Notes: generated by a model not told the origin, from the sequence alone. A stretch of 64,000 bases of DNA from Fraxinus americana (GCA_035079005.1 CM068714.1:15931216-15995215); one strand, 5' to 3'. Shown: positions 1-12,910, counted from the first letter of the stretch. Made by a program: numbers and translations.

Positions 1-234
1 TTCAGATACAGTATCCTCCTTTTGGGTGCCTATAGACAATCATAGATGTAATATCTTAGTGCTACTAAGATATCTGAAATTCTTTTTATGGCACTAAGGT
101 GTGATTCTTGAGTATTGAGTTGAAATTTAGCACATAATCACACACTGAACATAATATCGAGTTTACTTACGATTAAGTAAAGAAGAGATTCGATCATACC
201 TCGATATTTTGTAGTGTTTGTGGAAGTACCTTGA

Positions 235-3200
235 TCATCTTTGTCCATTTTGATTTATTAGCTCATAGGAATGTTCATTTCTTGGATCTTCCTTATTTTG
301 GTCTTGGAGATTCATTTTTTCAAAAGGAGTTTTCGATCCTACACCATTAGTAATACATTTCTCATGATCAAAAAGATTAGTTTCATCGAAAGTGACATGC
401 ATGGATTCTTCAATGACTAGATTTCTTTTGTCAAAGACTCTATAAGCTTTGTTGGTTGATGAAAAACGTAGAAAGATTCCAATATCGGATTTTGAATTAA
501 GCCCCCGTTTGGTGCACATTATTGGAAAAAGAATGCATTTTTACTGTTGACGTGATCGGGAATATGTGATTGAAAAATAAGGAAATGTTATTGATGTGAC
601 GGAAAATATTATTTTATTGAAGAATGTGTGGTTAAAAATGAGTAGAAGGATGAGAATAAAAAAATAATGTGGATCAAACAAGGCATAAGTTTTTCAAAAT
701 TTTCTTTTGTATTCAAAATAAAGCATTTGCAACCAAAAACTTCAAATAACCGATATTTGAAATTCTATTTTTCCAAAGCTCATAGGAGGTTTTGTGTTTT
801 CTTTTGACTAATTAAAACTCTATAAACAATATAGAAAGTAATGTGTTAGCTTGGTCCAAAAGTATTTTGGTAAACTATTTTCATTTAGTATAGTCTGAGC
901 CATTTTTTGCAATGTGCGATTCTTCTTTTACTACACCATTTTGTTGAGGAGTTCTAGGAGCCAAGAAATTATGTTTACAACCAAAAGTTTTGCACAAATC
1001 ATCAAAAGAAATATTATCAAATTCTCCACCATGATGACTCCTAATGGTAGTAGTAGTGTATCCCTTTTATTGTGAACCTTTTTACTAGAATGTTTAAAAG
1101 CATTCAATACTTCATCTTTTAGGTTCAAAAATGGGACTCAAATAAATCTTGAAAAGTCATCAATAACGACAAAAGTATAATGTTTACCATTTAAACTTGT
1201 GATACTAGATGATCCAAAAATATTCATGTGAAGAAGTCAAATAGATTTTGTAGTTGAAGAATGTTGCTTTAATTTGAAAGAACTTTTACTTGTTTTTTCA
1301 TGCATCACAAATTTTGTCTTTCTCAAATTTCAAACTTTACAAATCTTTAACAAGACAATTTTTAGAAATTTTGAAAGTAGATCCATGCTAACATGACATA
1401 ATCTTCTATCTCATAACAAAGTATCATATTTTAAACACGATAAATATTTTTCTCCGCATTCAAACTTAGTGTTTATGACATAAACATTCTTGCTTCGGCT
1501 TCCTATAAACATCACCTCTTTTGATGTAGTATCCTCAATAATGCACTTGGAAGAATCAAATTTGATGTGATAACATTCATCACACAATTGATTAAAACTA
1601 TGTAGATTACGTCTAAGATTATCTACGAACAAGACATTTTTAATAAAGGGAGATGAATGATTACCAATAATTTCAATGTCAATGACGTTTCTTTTCGCAT
1701 TATCTCCAAAAGTATCATGACCGCCATCCTTTATTTTGAAACTTAACAATAAAGCTTCATTTCCGGTCATGTGCTTTGAGCATCCACTATCCAAGGTCCA
1801 TTTGCTCTCTAATTTCCTTGGTACCTACAAAAATAATTCAATTTTTGGTCTTTGGTACCCATACATCCTTGGGTCCTCGATAGTTAGTGTTAGTGGATTT
1901 TTGAATCCATTTATAGTTGTTTTTAAAATGTTATCTTTTTTGATAGAATAATAAAAAGCTACATGTCCATTTTTATTGCAAAAATTACATGTGACATTTG
2001 AAATAGGAGAAGTGGAAGTTTTAAAAAAGAAATTTTTAAGAGATTTTGTTTCAAAAATGGTTTATATCCAATTCCTCCTTTATGAAAAACACATTTTTGC
2101 TCACCAAGTATTAAATCAAAATTTTTCTTGCCTTGAGTAAATTTGTGAATAATTTGAGTCGAATATAAAATCTTTTCTTGTAAAGAAGAATTCTCCTTAA
2201 TTAAAGAATCGTAATCGGCTTTTCCTTTTTCAAAATTATTTTGAATTTTTAAAAGTTCCTTTACCTCAATTTCCAATAAAGAATTTTTCTTTTTGAGGAT
2301 CGAATGATTTAAATCAAGTTTTTCCAATTCTTCAAGAATTTCATCGTGAGAGGTAGATAATTAATCATATGAACAATTTTACCTCATTTTCAATAGCCAT
2401 GAAGTACGTGTTGGCAAATTCCTCTTGACTTTCATCTTCTTTATGGTCATCATCATCACTTTCATTCCATGTTGTTTGAGTGCTTTCTTTTTGTCGAATC
2501 TATTCTTTCTCCTCCCTTTTCTTCTTTCTTTTGGAATCGATGATTTTTGTGAAAATCTTTCAATTTCTTAACAAGAAAAACTAGATCATTAAGTTCTTCA
2601 TCATTCATATTTTTGCTTGAAGTGCCTTCATCAACTACGAATTTTAACGCAATTTGGCGCATTTCCTCTTCTTTGCTTTTCAACGTTTTCTCATTTGTCT
2701 AGGTATGATTTAGCTCATATGTCATCAATGTTCCATAGAGCTCTTCCAATGGATATGTGTTGATGTCTGTGGTGTTTTCTATCAACATTCTCAATGGACT
2801 CCATTCTTTCGAGAGTGACCTAAGCACTTTACTCATAAGTTCACCGTTAGTGAATTTTCGATCAAAGCCTTTGAGGTCATTAACAATATCGGTAAAACGG
2901 GTAATCATGTCAACAATCGGTTCATTTTATTTCATAAAGAAATTTTCAAAATCTTTAATAAGAGATTTATCTTAGTTTCTTTCACTTTACTAGTTCCAAC
3001 ATGAGTAATTTCTAATGCATGTCAAATATCATAAGCGGAATCACATGTACTAATACAATTAAATCCATTTCTATCTAAAGCACAATAAAGTATATTTTTG
3101 GCTCTAGCATTTAAAGACAATTTTCTTTTATCCTCTTCATTATATTCATCTCTAGGTTTAGAAATTATTTGATCTGGTATACCATCCTCTTTAATAACCT

Positions 3201-3350
3201 TTTTAGGTACATTCAATTACTTCCCAAATATTATAATCTATTGATTGAATAAATATTGTCATTCTAGCCTTCCAATAGTTATAATGACTACCATCAAAGA
3301 AAGGAAGACGATTTGTAGAATGCCCCCAAGATTTTGAAAAATATGGTTAG
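235..3350 (-). pseudogene. Ty1/copia gag-pol remnant, interrupted
   Basis: This is a decayed copia polyprotein read on the minus strand. Positions 3350-2460 translate, with frameshifts and stops, to the copia gag (UBN2) domain; segments near 3216-3022 and 2908-2699 are recognisable by their LPLEELYGTLMTYEL-type text. A lysine/glutamate-rich stretch lies at 2327-1959. The protease and pre-integrase block at 1794-1411 begins with the MDSGCSKHMTGN motif. The integrase tail near 930-950 carries TPQQNG-like text. The post-integrase region is at 500-235, with SKSDIGIFL and KAYRVF motifs. Reverse transcriptase and RNase H are not visible in the first 234 bases, so the element is truncated or continues beyond the window. 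Many stops and frame changes make it inactive. A MITE splits the integrase region at 501-685. I am confident of the copia assignment but not of the lineage. Confidence 0.85.
501..685. mobile_element. Tourist-like (PIF/Harbinger) MITE, 185 bp
   Basis: Imperfect terminal inverted repeats begin with GCCCCCGTTTGGTGCACATT at the left end. The right end, read inverted, gives TGCCTTGTTTGATCCACATT. The element is flanked by TAA at 498-500 and 686-688, the target-site duplication expected of PIF/Harbinger-type MITEs. It has no coding capacity. Removing the element and one TAA leaves the surrounding copia reading frame continuous, so the boundaries are well supported. Confidence 0.75.
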
Positions 3351-3904
3351 CCATTACTCAAGATTGTGAAATCTTTAAAATTGAGCACCTTGCTCTGATG
3401 ACAATTGATATCCCCAAGAATAACTAACCAAGATGGGGTGAATTGATTTTTAAAACATTTTCGAAAAATTAATCTAAATTTAAACAAGTAAAGACTAAAT
3501 AGATTAATTCAAATAATAAGCACAAATATAAAAGCGATAAGTAAAAGGAAGAGAGGATGGAAACGATATAGTTGTGGAGGTTCGATCCAAAACAATGACC
3601 TACGTCATCCGTTACCAAGCTCTCCGGCACGAGCAATGCATTTTCACTATGTTGATTGACTTATGGTGCAATCCAACTCTTTACAACGCTTTCGGTGACT
3701 TACAAACAAGGAGCACTGATCCTTATACAATGTTGAGATTTATAGGACCTCAACATGACCCACACTATTAAGCTTTACAAGACCTCAATATGACCCACAA
3801 GGTGACTTACAATAAGGAGAACTGATCCTTATACAATGTTGATCTTTAAGAGACATCAACAAGAGCCACACATTATCAAAGTGATTTTACAATGAAATTT
3901 CTCT

Positions 3905-4450
3905 CTTGATAAATAATACAAATAAATCAAGTACTGAGAGAGGCTAACATTTTAATGAATAGTAATAAATGATAGCTAAACTGTTATATGAAAAACTTTG
4001 ATGAATATTATAGTCGAAAATTAGATTCAATCAATCAATCAAAGTGTTTCAATGAGAAGATGAAAAAATAAAAACAATGTAGGTTCAAAAATCTTCTCAA
4101 TAAATATTTCTCTTTTAATGGATGATTGTAATAAATTAAGTACTAAAAGAAAAATGAGAAACTTTGATGAAGATGATGATTTTACAAGTTTAGTTCAATC
4201 AATCAAAGTTTCAATATGAAGAAGTAGAAAATTTTATGCAATGTAAGTGCAAAAATCTTCTTAAAAAATATATCTTTATTTCGATGAATAATTTGTAATA
4301 AATTAAGTACTAAGAGAGAAATTAGAAACTTTGATCAATGTGATATTTACAAGTTTGATTCAATTCAATATGAAGAAGTACAGAAAGTTTATGCAATGTA
4401 AGTGCAAATATCTTCTTAAAAAATATCTCCTTTAAAATTGATATAGATAA
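3905..4450. repeat. Diverged tandem repeat, about 120-bp unit
   Basis: At least three units share blocks reading roughly GAAACTTTGATGAA, CAATATGAAGAAGTA and ATGCAATGTAAGTGCAAA, each followed by ATCTTCT and an A-rich run. The same text resumes after the nested gypsy fragment, near 6380. That shows the array was present in the copia LTR before the gypsy fragment arrived. Confidence 0.6.
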
Positions 4451-4599
4451 ATTAAGCACAAAGAGAAATGAAAAACTAATGATTCAAGAAGTTTGATCCA
4501 AAAAACACATGAGAAACACTTACCTTTAAAATTGATATAGATCATCTCCATTGAAATGAACTTGAGCGAAACACTTACCTTTTAAACACATGAGAGTTG

Positions 4600-6370
4600 A
4601 GTGCTTATATCAGTGAGGATCTACATGTTTGGTTTATTCCATCTTCATATGAAAATGCTAGCTAATTGATTATGAGTTGTGTGAGAATGTTTATTTATGA
4701 TGTGTTGTGTGTTTTAAAGAGTTTGATCGTTCTATGTTCATGGCATTACGACCTTGGTGTTTTTGAGAAATTAAATTTGAATTTTGCTCGAGTACGAGCA
4801 AAAGCTAAGTGTGGGGGAATTTGATAGGAATGTAAAATGCATTTTTTTCCTCCATATTTTATGTGCTCGTATGATTAATCAATGTCAAAATGTACTCATT
4901 ACGTACATATTTTGATTTAGGTGGCAATTCAATGGAGATGACATAATTTGGAAGAAATAGGTGAAAAAAGACCAAAGTGAAAGGAAATGAAAGTTCAACG
5001 ACTAACGTGAAAATATGAAAACGTTGTGTCAAACCAAATGATGAAGATTTGAGAGTATTAGAAGTCAATTGAATGAAGAAAGAAGTCAAAGGGGTGAAAT
5101 ATCATCAAAGTAGGATCACACATCAACTTCCAATTGAAAAGTTATGCATCGGATTTTCAGTTTCAGTTTAAGACCCATTTATGACATGGCAAACGATCAA
5201 ACTGGAAGATGGTATCTGAATCAAAGTTGTATCCCTTTGAATTATCTTTCCAACGCATTTTGAATTAGCTCAATCGAATATGTATGGAGAAAGTGATGAC
5301 CAAAATACCGAACGCTATTCAGAGACAAACCTGAGCGCGTGCGCAAGCAAATTCTCCCGCGCTCGCACGGGCATGAATTTTACTTGCCGAGCCTAAAACC
5401 AATGAATGGCGCACGGGCAAGAAAATGTACGGCGCGTGTGCACATACATTTTTCACAGACGAATCTCCAGTTTTCGAATTTAAGTCAACTACCTATGTAA
5501 ACAACTATAAATACATATTTTAAAACCCTAGAATGGGGGAGAACGTACAGAACGCCTCCAAACTCCATTTTTCATTATTTTTCTCTTAAATTCATGAATT
5601 GTAACTAAACTTTTACACTTGGTTGAAGGAAATTGAAGCCTCGGAACTACATATTGTGAGATCTAAATAGTTTTTCTTATTGTTTAATTCTTATTTTGCG
5701 TATTTAATATTCTTCTACACTTATTTTCATGATTGTTATGTTTAATTGCTAGGATGCCTACTTACTAGTTTGTTATTCGTTACAATTTACCGCTAAGCTA
5801 AATATCAAATCCGTAATTGTTTGATTCCTTTAACTTGTGAAGCACTAGGATTTGATGATTTTCTGCTAGAGGTTATTGAATCTTAAGAAGAATGTTTAAA
5901 TAGATTGAATGTAACCGCTGGTGTTTGTGTTATCTAGTTCATCGATTTCTCTATTGTGTAAAGCTGTTATTAAATTGAATCTTGAGCGTTGGTATGAGGT
6001 TATTTAATAATTATGGTTAGTTAGAACACTGGTTTCTAACTAACTAAAATTAAGGAGAGATAGGAAAATAATTCCAACGGTGAATATTCAAAATATGAAT
6101 TGAATTATCATTGCATCTATGATCAATTGCGAATTTCCGACAGTGGATATGCACTTAGACCAATGTTAGTCTTTTGATTTTTTTGTTAATTTAATTTTCA
6201 TTGTTATTGATTGCGTTATTTACAAATGTCTACATACAAAACCCCTCAATCATTGTACAAAGCATAAAATATTGAATTACACACTTTTTGTGGGATCGAC
6301 CCTTGCTTCCACTACTACATTAGTTTTAGAGGTTAAGGTATTACTTTTGGGGTGCATGTGACAGCACACA
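4600..6370 (+). mobile_element. 3' end and LTR of an Athila-like Ty3/gypsy element
   Basis: The stretch ending GCTAAGTGTGGGGGAAT (about 4804-4820) is the polypurine tract typical of Athila-type gypsy elements. The LTR begins at 4822 with TGATAGG and appears to end near 6370 with CACACA, about 1.55 kb. A TATA-like box (CTATAAATA) lies near 5506, followed by a CCCTAG leader, and the phrase GGGATCGACCCTTGC near 6290 is common in such LTRs. About 220 bp of internal sequence precedes the tract, so this is a 3' fragment rather than a clean solo LTR. The left boundary is approximate. It interrupts the copia LTR tandem repeat. Confidence 0.6.
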
Positions 6371-7559
6371 CCAATGAATGTAAAAATGTAAGCTCAAAAA
6401 ATATTTTTCAAATGAAAAACATCGATTAGTAGATTTTCAAAAGTTAATTTGATCAATAGTTTTTCAAAGCTAAATGATTTGATAATAATAAATGAGATGA
6501 TAAATCAATATAATTTTCTCGAAAGTATCTCATTTGAATGCTCTTAAGTATTGAAATGAATGGCAAGTGAGTTGGTATTTATAGCAGTCAAATTGTCAAA
6601 TATTTTGCCAAACTGGACGTCCGGAACAGTATCGACGACCAACTAGCCGTTGCGGTCAGAAAACGGTCAAAAAATTGACCGTGTGGATGAATCGGACGTC
6701 TGAATGGACAGAAATTTTTTTGTCAAACCGAACGCCTTGCCCGTACGGTCTTGTTCATCCGAACGTCTGGATGGTCAACCGAACTCCGGTTGACCGTTGA
6801 CCTTTTTTTTGGAGATGTGATCTAAGTTCAAGTATCTCTTTGAAAAATCAATCTTACTTTTGATCAAAAATATTATATGCAAATGATATGAAACTAACTA
6901 TTCGTACACAAAATGATTTTTGAGCTATTGTCATTCGTTACTGAAGATCAAATTGTTTATACCTTTATATATGATCTCGAAGCCTAGTGTGATCTTGCTT
7001 CAAAGTTTCATGTTTGGCTCTTAAACTCTTGATCTTGATCTTTGTTGACGTTTGGCTTTAATGTTTGACTTCGATCTTGACCTTCTACATGAGCCCGATT
7101 TGATAATCTTGATTTGGATGTTTTAAGCTCTCGTCTCGAATGATTTGACTTGAATGCTTAAGTTTCACTTTGATCTTCATTTCGAGTCTAATTTGTGATG
7201 TATTGATTTTGGCAATGCTTGATTGATTTTAACATTAAACTATCATCACTCAAATCAATTGTTAGAAACAAGATTAATCCTGTTTATTATGATCAAAACA
7301 TTAAGGATGAAATCAATCATAGGTCAACAATTTTCCACTTTTTGATTATGACAAACAAGATGATTTGCAAGGTAACATTGGACAATTGATATCATATTCA
7401 TAAAGGAACGTACATTATAATTTTTTCAATTTTGATCAGATTTTTTATTTTGACCCAAATTAAATTTTTATTTAGAATTGACGACTTTAATATTATAGAT
7501 AAAATTTTATGTTAATGTAAATGTTAAACTTTGCCTTTAAATTGAATTCTATTTTATTT

Positions 7560-7870
7560 AGTAGTTTTATCCTAAATTAAAATGTTAAATTAATTGCAAT
7601 TAGAGTCGGACTCTAATTTAATATTTAAATAGAATTTAATTTTAATTATTATCCACCCTAATACACTCTTAAAATTAGAGTTGGACTCTAATTTGACATT
7701 TAATTAGAATTAGATTTTAATTAAATTGTCTCTCCCTAAAATTTTGGAATTAGAGTTGGACTCTAATTTGATAATTAATTAAAATTTGATTTTAGTTAAG
7801 TAACTTCGCCCTAAACTTTAGAATTAGAGTTAGTTTCTAATTTGATATTTAATTAAAATATGATTAGTTA
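7560..7870. repeat. Minisatellite of about 75 bp with dyad core
   Basis: Four diverged units start near 7599, 7673, 7750 and 7823. Each is built around TTAGAGTTGGACTCTAA, an inverted repeat of TTAGAGT, followed by a TTTGATATTTAATTAAAA-like segment. It probably belongs to the leader or LTR of the decayed copia that follows. Confidence 0.7.
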
Positions 7871-8539
7871 ATTAAATTAATTGATTTGTTAATTATTTAA
7901 TTCTTTCGATCCATTTGTCTAAATTAGTTTAGACGATCATAATTGCTAGAAATTTGAAACACTTTTTACATTTAATATTAGATATTATATATGAACGCAT
8001 TTATGTGATGAATGTCTATTTAATGGATGATTATGGACTCTACCATTTGGATGTGTTGAATGGTTAGTTTTAATTATTGTTATTTTGGGCCTGTGAGTTA
8101 TTATTTTTGTGGACCTGAGAGTCCGTTGTAATTATTATGGACCCGTGTGTCCAATTATTTAGGTATGCATGCCAACTAGTATATGATATAGATTGTAGTT
8201 GGACGAATTGAAGATACAAGAATAGGATGAGACCATATAGATGGAGCATTGTATGAGTCAATGCAATACTCCCTAGAACTCTACACAAATGTTTTATTAT
8301 GGCTTGTTGTGTACACTCAGGGCCTTAATATAACAATTGAGATCTCAACCCACTGGAGTTAAGTATGGATTACATGAATTTATGTGGAGGGTCTTAAATT
8401 TAAGTTAAATAGTGGGAAAAAATTAATTTAATAATAGACCATGCCGAATTAATTGATGCATTTTTATATATTACTCTTTTATATATATATATATATATAT
8501 ATTTCAGAGGTATATTAGATACCAACAACCAAGCCAAAT

Positions 8540-9260
8540 TTTTTAAATTGGCACCGCAATCTGAAAATTATCTTCAGATATGAGAAAATTGGTTATGTCC
8601 TTGAGTAACACTTTCCAGAGACACCTGCTGATGACTTAACTAAGGAAGTGGTGGTTGCTATAATAAACACAATGATAACGATAGTATTGCAACATATGTG
8701 ATGCTTGTAGCTATGTCACCTAAATTACAAAAGTAACATGAGTGTATAAATGCTAACACAATATTTTTTCATCTCAATGTGTTGATTGATGAACAATCAC
8801 GTGTGGAAAGATATGAAATTTCTTAGCAACTTTACCCGTGCATAATGGGAAAAAATCTTGAGTTAGTGTTCATATACTAAAGATGATTGGCTATATTGAG
8901 AAATTGTCTCAATTGAGTTCAGTCATGGACCATGAACTAAGTATTGATTTGGTTCTATAATCTCAACTAGAGAGATATTCATAACTAATTATGAATTTTA
9001 ATATGAATAAGGTTGAGTGCACACTCCCTAAGTTGCTAAACATGCTTAAGACTGTTAAGCCCAACATCAAAGCTAGTGGTGGGCAAGTCTTGCCCATTGA
9101 TTCCTCTAAAGGCACTAATATGATATCTAAAGGATGTTTTAGGAAAGTATCCAAGATGGCTAAGACAGTCAAAGCGAAGAAGGACAATACCAAATCTAAT
9201 GACACTTGTTATCATTTTGGAATGATAGGTCATTGGAAGAGAAACTGTAAGGTTTATATC
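8540..9260 (+). pseudogene. Copia gag with zinc knuckle, broken
   Basis: Pieced together over several frames, this reads as a copia gag: a KIILRYEKIGYVL segment near 8550, then remnants of the UBN2 domain, then an intact stretch from 8991 (NMNKVECTLPKLLNMLKT). It ends in a CCHC zinc knuckle, CYHFGMIGHWKRNC, near 9210-9250. This region packages element RNA in functional copies. Stops and frameshifts occur in the N-terminal half, so it cannot be expressed whole. Confidence 0.7.
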
Positions 9261-9669
9261 TATTTCATTAGCTTCTTGGGTATGAAATACCGGATATGGA
9301 TCTTATATATTTGTATAAATATAGAGAAACTAATTAGAAGTAGACTACTACAAAAGGGAAAAGTTGACTTGCACGTTGAAAATGAGCCAAGGTTGCTACA
9401 TTGCTTGTACGAGCATACTTATTGCTATTGCCTTTAGACTTAGTATTAAAATTAAAGAAATGTTATTCTGTTCTCACCATTACCAACAACATTATTTGAA
9501 TTTCATGTTTGGACATAAATTATTTTAATGTTAAGGACAATTGTTGTTTCTTTTTATCTTAATAAGATCTTAATGGTTATGTTAAAGTATAAAATGACAT
9601 TTATATTCTAAATATTGAGTATTCTATAATGAGAATAGAAATTGAAAGTCATAAAAGAAATATTCTAAA

Positions 9670-9770
9670 TAACACCAATATCTGGCATTGCAGACCTGGT
9701 CACATAAATGAAATTGCAATTCCAAATTACATATGACTGAATCTTAAATTATCTGTGGTCGTAAATACAA
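9670..9770 (+). pseudogene. Copia GAG-pre-integrase remnant
   Basis: The translated text NIWHCRPGHINEIAIPN matches the conserved pre-integrase motif (WH.RLGH.N) between protease and integrase in copia elements. It is an isolated island; the sequence beyond decays into non-coding DNA. Confidence 0.6.
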
Positions 9771-10954
9771 ATATCGTTATTACAGATAGACCATAACGTG
9801 TGACATTTCTTACTTGTGAAGTAAGTAACTAATCTCTCAAGTTAAAGTTTGATGACACGTGGATGTTTTGTTATAGAATAAATCATTGGAGACCCATTGG
9901 GAAAATTCCATATGGATAGCTATCTAACATTCATTAGTGAATTGGTCCTTCAACTTGAGTCATCAAAATACCTTATATGAGGACAATCAAATTTTGGTGA
10001 TGTTGGACGTTGCTCTACAAATAATCGCTAATATGGCATTGTTCGGATTGTCAAGAATCATATGAAGGTTGTGGATGATCAATAGAGGATTCGTTACTCT
10101 TACATAGTAAGAGATTATGATCTACATTTCATTCACTTGAGTTGATAATGAAATCCTTGGCCAACATGTACTCATAAGTCGAAAAAGAGTTTTTGACTTG
10201 CATTAAGTGGGGGTGAAAGATATGATCAATAATTGAGATTGACACATATCCATATTTCGTAATTCTTCGAATCATATTGACGAAATGATTATAGTTTTAC
10301 GGTAAATGAACAAGTTTGGTTTTGTCATACCACGTGATATTTTCGTCACATGTATTGCCCTAACACTGCTAAATGTCAATCTAGGACGACAGATGTGAAT
10401 TGATTATAAATTAAAAAGGGGCACTTTAATTTATCGATTTTGATTAGACCAAAATAATAAATTACGTTGTTAGGTATTATGATCGGGAACCTAATGTGTC
10501 ACATACAAAAGGAGAACTAGAAGAATGAAATTTACTAATTAATTAATTGGGTTGCTTGTTAATAGACCCGAATTAATTAATTCGTGGACCAAATTTAATT
10601 AATTGGGTTAATTAAATATTGGATCAAGTTAAGTTTAAGAGACGGGTCAAGCCCACTTGGACTTATATTAATAAGCTATTGAGGTTTCAGAAAAATTGAA
10701 CGGACTAGCACAAAAAAAGAGAAACCATAATTCTTTCATTCTTGTTCCCTGTGTGGATTTCCATTGAAGGCTGGACAATTGGATAGATGTGGATTGCAGA
10801 TCGTGATTGTTCGTGTTCTAAGATCAGTAAAAGTTTGCAGAATTTATAAAAGGTATAATTCATATCACAGTTCCTATCAAAGCACAAAAAAGATCATTGG
10901 TTGGAATTGAAATTATTTAATTTTTCGCTATATATGATTAAGCAAATTCCCAAC

Positions 10955-12480
10955 ACTCATATCCTCCTCTGACATACATCTCTTAATAATCTGAATAGAT
11001 AATCTCTATACAAGAATGGGTCCTTCCAAAAGTAAAACTTCAAATTGTTGAGAAATTTCTGTCGTCGATGATATTTGTGTTTCAGGGGATGACTTGTCTG
11101 ACAAAATAACAAAATCGGCATAAAGTGGTGCTTTTATGAGTTGCATTAGCTGTTTATCTAGTAAATTTCATTAACATCTTCTTTCTTAGAGATATTTAAA
11201 AAGATATCTCTAAGAACTTCCCAGTGTTTATCTTGCTTACTTTTCTATACTTCGTGGAAATGAAAAATGGCCACACAAACCTTGGGTGTCTTAGTTCTTC
11301 ATTCTCCTTGTGCACTACATCATCAGCTTTGTCAGAATTTTCCCCATGCTCCTTTCTATGTTTGCACATTTGCTTGACTAGCTCTCAATCTCTTAACTGT
11401 GATTTTAGCTGACTCCAATTTACTAGTGATAACTTGGTACTTGTTCCTTTAGATTGGTTTCAATGTTGGTCTCCCTTGAATCATCTTTGCCAAAGTTATA
11501 CGAATGTTACTTGGGAGACTATTGTTATGTCTCGTCCTATGAGATAGGCCACGTGATATTTAGCTAAAAGATAACAAGAAGCCAATAAAGTCCCATACTC
11601 CATATCACTTCGCCTACCTGGCCCAACTGATGCAATCAAGGTAAGAGGTTGAAGTGGATTTGCAGCTCAGTCGAAGCTAAATGTTAGAGGCTGAACTTTC
11701 ATGTTTAAAGGGAAGTGCCACAAGTTGCTGCAGCACATTTTCGAAGTGATGAAACCTTTGTATCACAAGCCATTTTCTATAACATCACTCTGACCTATTG
11801 ATCTCCGTACACCTTATTGATTTGAAAGCTCAACATCTAACGCTCCTTAGTCAACTTTTCAGTCTACTTCTCAAATGATAGACCTGGGGCTGCCACTTTT
11901 AGTTTATTTAAGGTCACTATTGACCTATGACAGTTGGATTTGATGCCTATAAGGTCAACCTGTGAGTTGCAAGGATGAGGCCACGTGTTATGCATTCAAT
12001 AGAAACCACCTCTTCCATTCCACCATAAAAGCTCATGCTTGGTGCCATCCAAATGTAATGCAATTTTGCACTTTCAAGAGTAAGATTGCTTGGTAAAATC
12101 ATCTCTAAACCGTATCCAAATACATTTTTTTTGTTCTCGTTCATTTTCTATTTGACACTCAAATATTATCTCTCATCATTGACTGACTTGATCATTGAAG
12201 TCCTATGGTTGCCTTCCCCATTGCAAGTGAAGGCCACTTGCACCTAACATTTATCCAAGTGTGCACGAACTTCATATGTTGATAGGAGTGGAATCGGGAT
12301 CCCTTGGCCATGTGTTCCGCCAGTTTTCTAGGTCAACTAGTTGCAAAATGTTATATTTTGCTATAAATTGTGCTAAAAATGCAGTGAAGATAGATATATT
12401 GTTTTTTTGCCACCGGGGTATATGTAACTTGACATTAAATTTGAATCATCTACTTGGTTTATAATGGGATTTAGTCCCTC
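10955..12480. other. Region without recognisable gene
   Basis: No convincing coding homology was found. A minus-strand open segment at 12,144-11,947 (65 codons, containing ESAKLHYIWMAPSMSFYGG) is protein-like in composition, but I do not recognise it. Much of 11,500-12,260 may be old LTR or gene-derived sequence. Confidence 0.4.
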
Positions 12481-12586
12481 CACCTGTACTAATACTTATT
12501 ATTGCTTAATAATAGGAAAGTTTGAGATCATTCTCTACCACTTGAGCTTAATAGCACTGTGTGAGTTACTCTAACTTAACTAATTT

Positions 12587-12910
12587 TTGCTTGGGAATGC
12601 TTATCTATGCATAGTACTTCAAGAACTTGTTTCTTTACCTTCTTCCGGATATGCATTTGACGTTTTGAAAGTTAATATTGTACTCTTCAAGTGTACGAAT
12701 GTTATTCTATTTCATGTTCCAGGAGAACAAAGTCACAGCGACATCTTCAAGTGCCGAAATAATCTCGATGGCGCATTATATGCTATGAAGCAAATTGTTT
12801 TCAATTATAAACAACATTACAACCAAGTCATCCAGGAGTATCAACTACATTTTTTTTATCTACTTGAGATGCTATTCCACATCCGTATGTGGGACAACAC
12901 ATTTGTTTAA
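12587..12910 (+). pseudogene. Protein-kinase-like exon fragment
   Basis: Around 12,722-12,800 the reading SDIFKCRNNLDGALYAMKQI resembles kinase subdomains I-II, with the VAIK-type lysine in YAMK. FKC..LDG..YA.K text is reminiscent of WEE1-type kinases, but GCN2-like kinases also share it. A splice-acceptor-like TGTTCCAG lies directly before GAGAACAAAG. The glycine loop is degraded and no downstream catalytic loop (HRD, DFG) was found, so this is a relic. The family assignment is tentative. Confidence 0.35.

Larger units (their letters stand above)
3406..7329 (-). repeat. Long terminal repeat of minus-strand copia, with nested insertion
   Basis: The segment starts TGATATCC and ends GGTCAACA, giving TG...CA termini. 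On its gag side, just below 3406, lies a degenerate primer-binding site resembling the initiator-Met type (ATCAGAGCAAGG on the minus strand), followed by gag. It contains a diverged tandem repeat at 3905-4450 and a gypsy 3' fragment at about 4600-6370. Without that insertion the LTR would be about 2.1 kb. On the far side (7330-7400, read on minus) the sequence looks like a degraded polypurine tract and internal 3' end rather than ordinary flank. Confidence 0.55.
8000..10954 (+). mobile_element. Decayed plus-strand Ty1/copia element
   Basis: Coding remnants of gag (about 8540-9260) and of the GAG-pre-integrase domain (about 9680-9760) share one orientation. A long AT-rich tail with LTR character follows from about 10,200 and ends CCCAACA at 10,954. 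The leader at 8030-8440 resembles 5' regions of plant copia elements. A (TA)n run lies at 8469-8502. No integrase catalytic core, reverse transcriptase or RNase H was recognised, so the element is internally deleted as well as mutated. Exact outer ends are uncertain. Confidence 0.6.

Noticed and set aside
8469..8502. (TA)n run as a promoter
   Set aside because: It is a simple microsatellite; similar runs at 15,420-15,441 and 54,878-54,900 have no gene start nearby.
11947..12144. 65-codon minus-strand frame as a host gene exon
   Set aside because: It has protein-like composition, but no family was recognised and there are no convincing flanking exons; left in the unassigned region.
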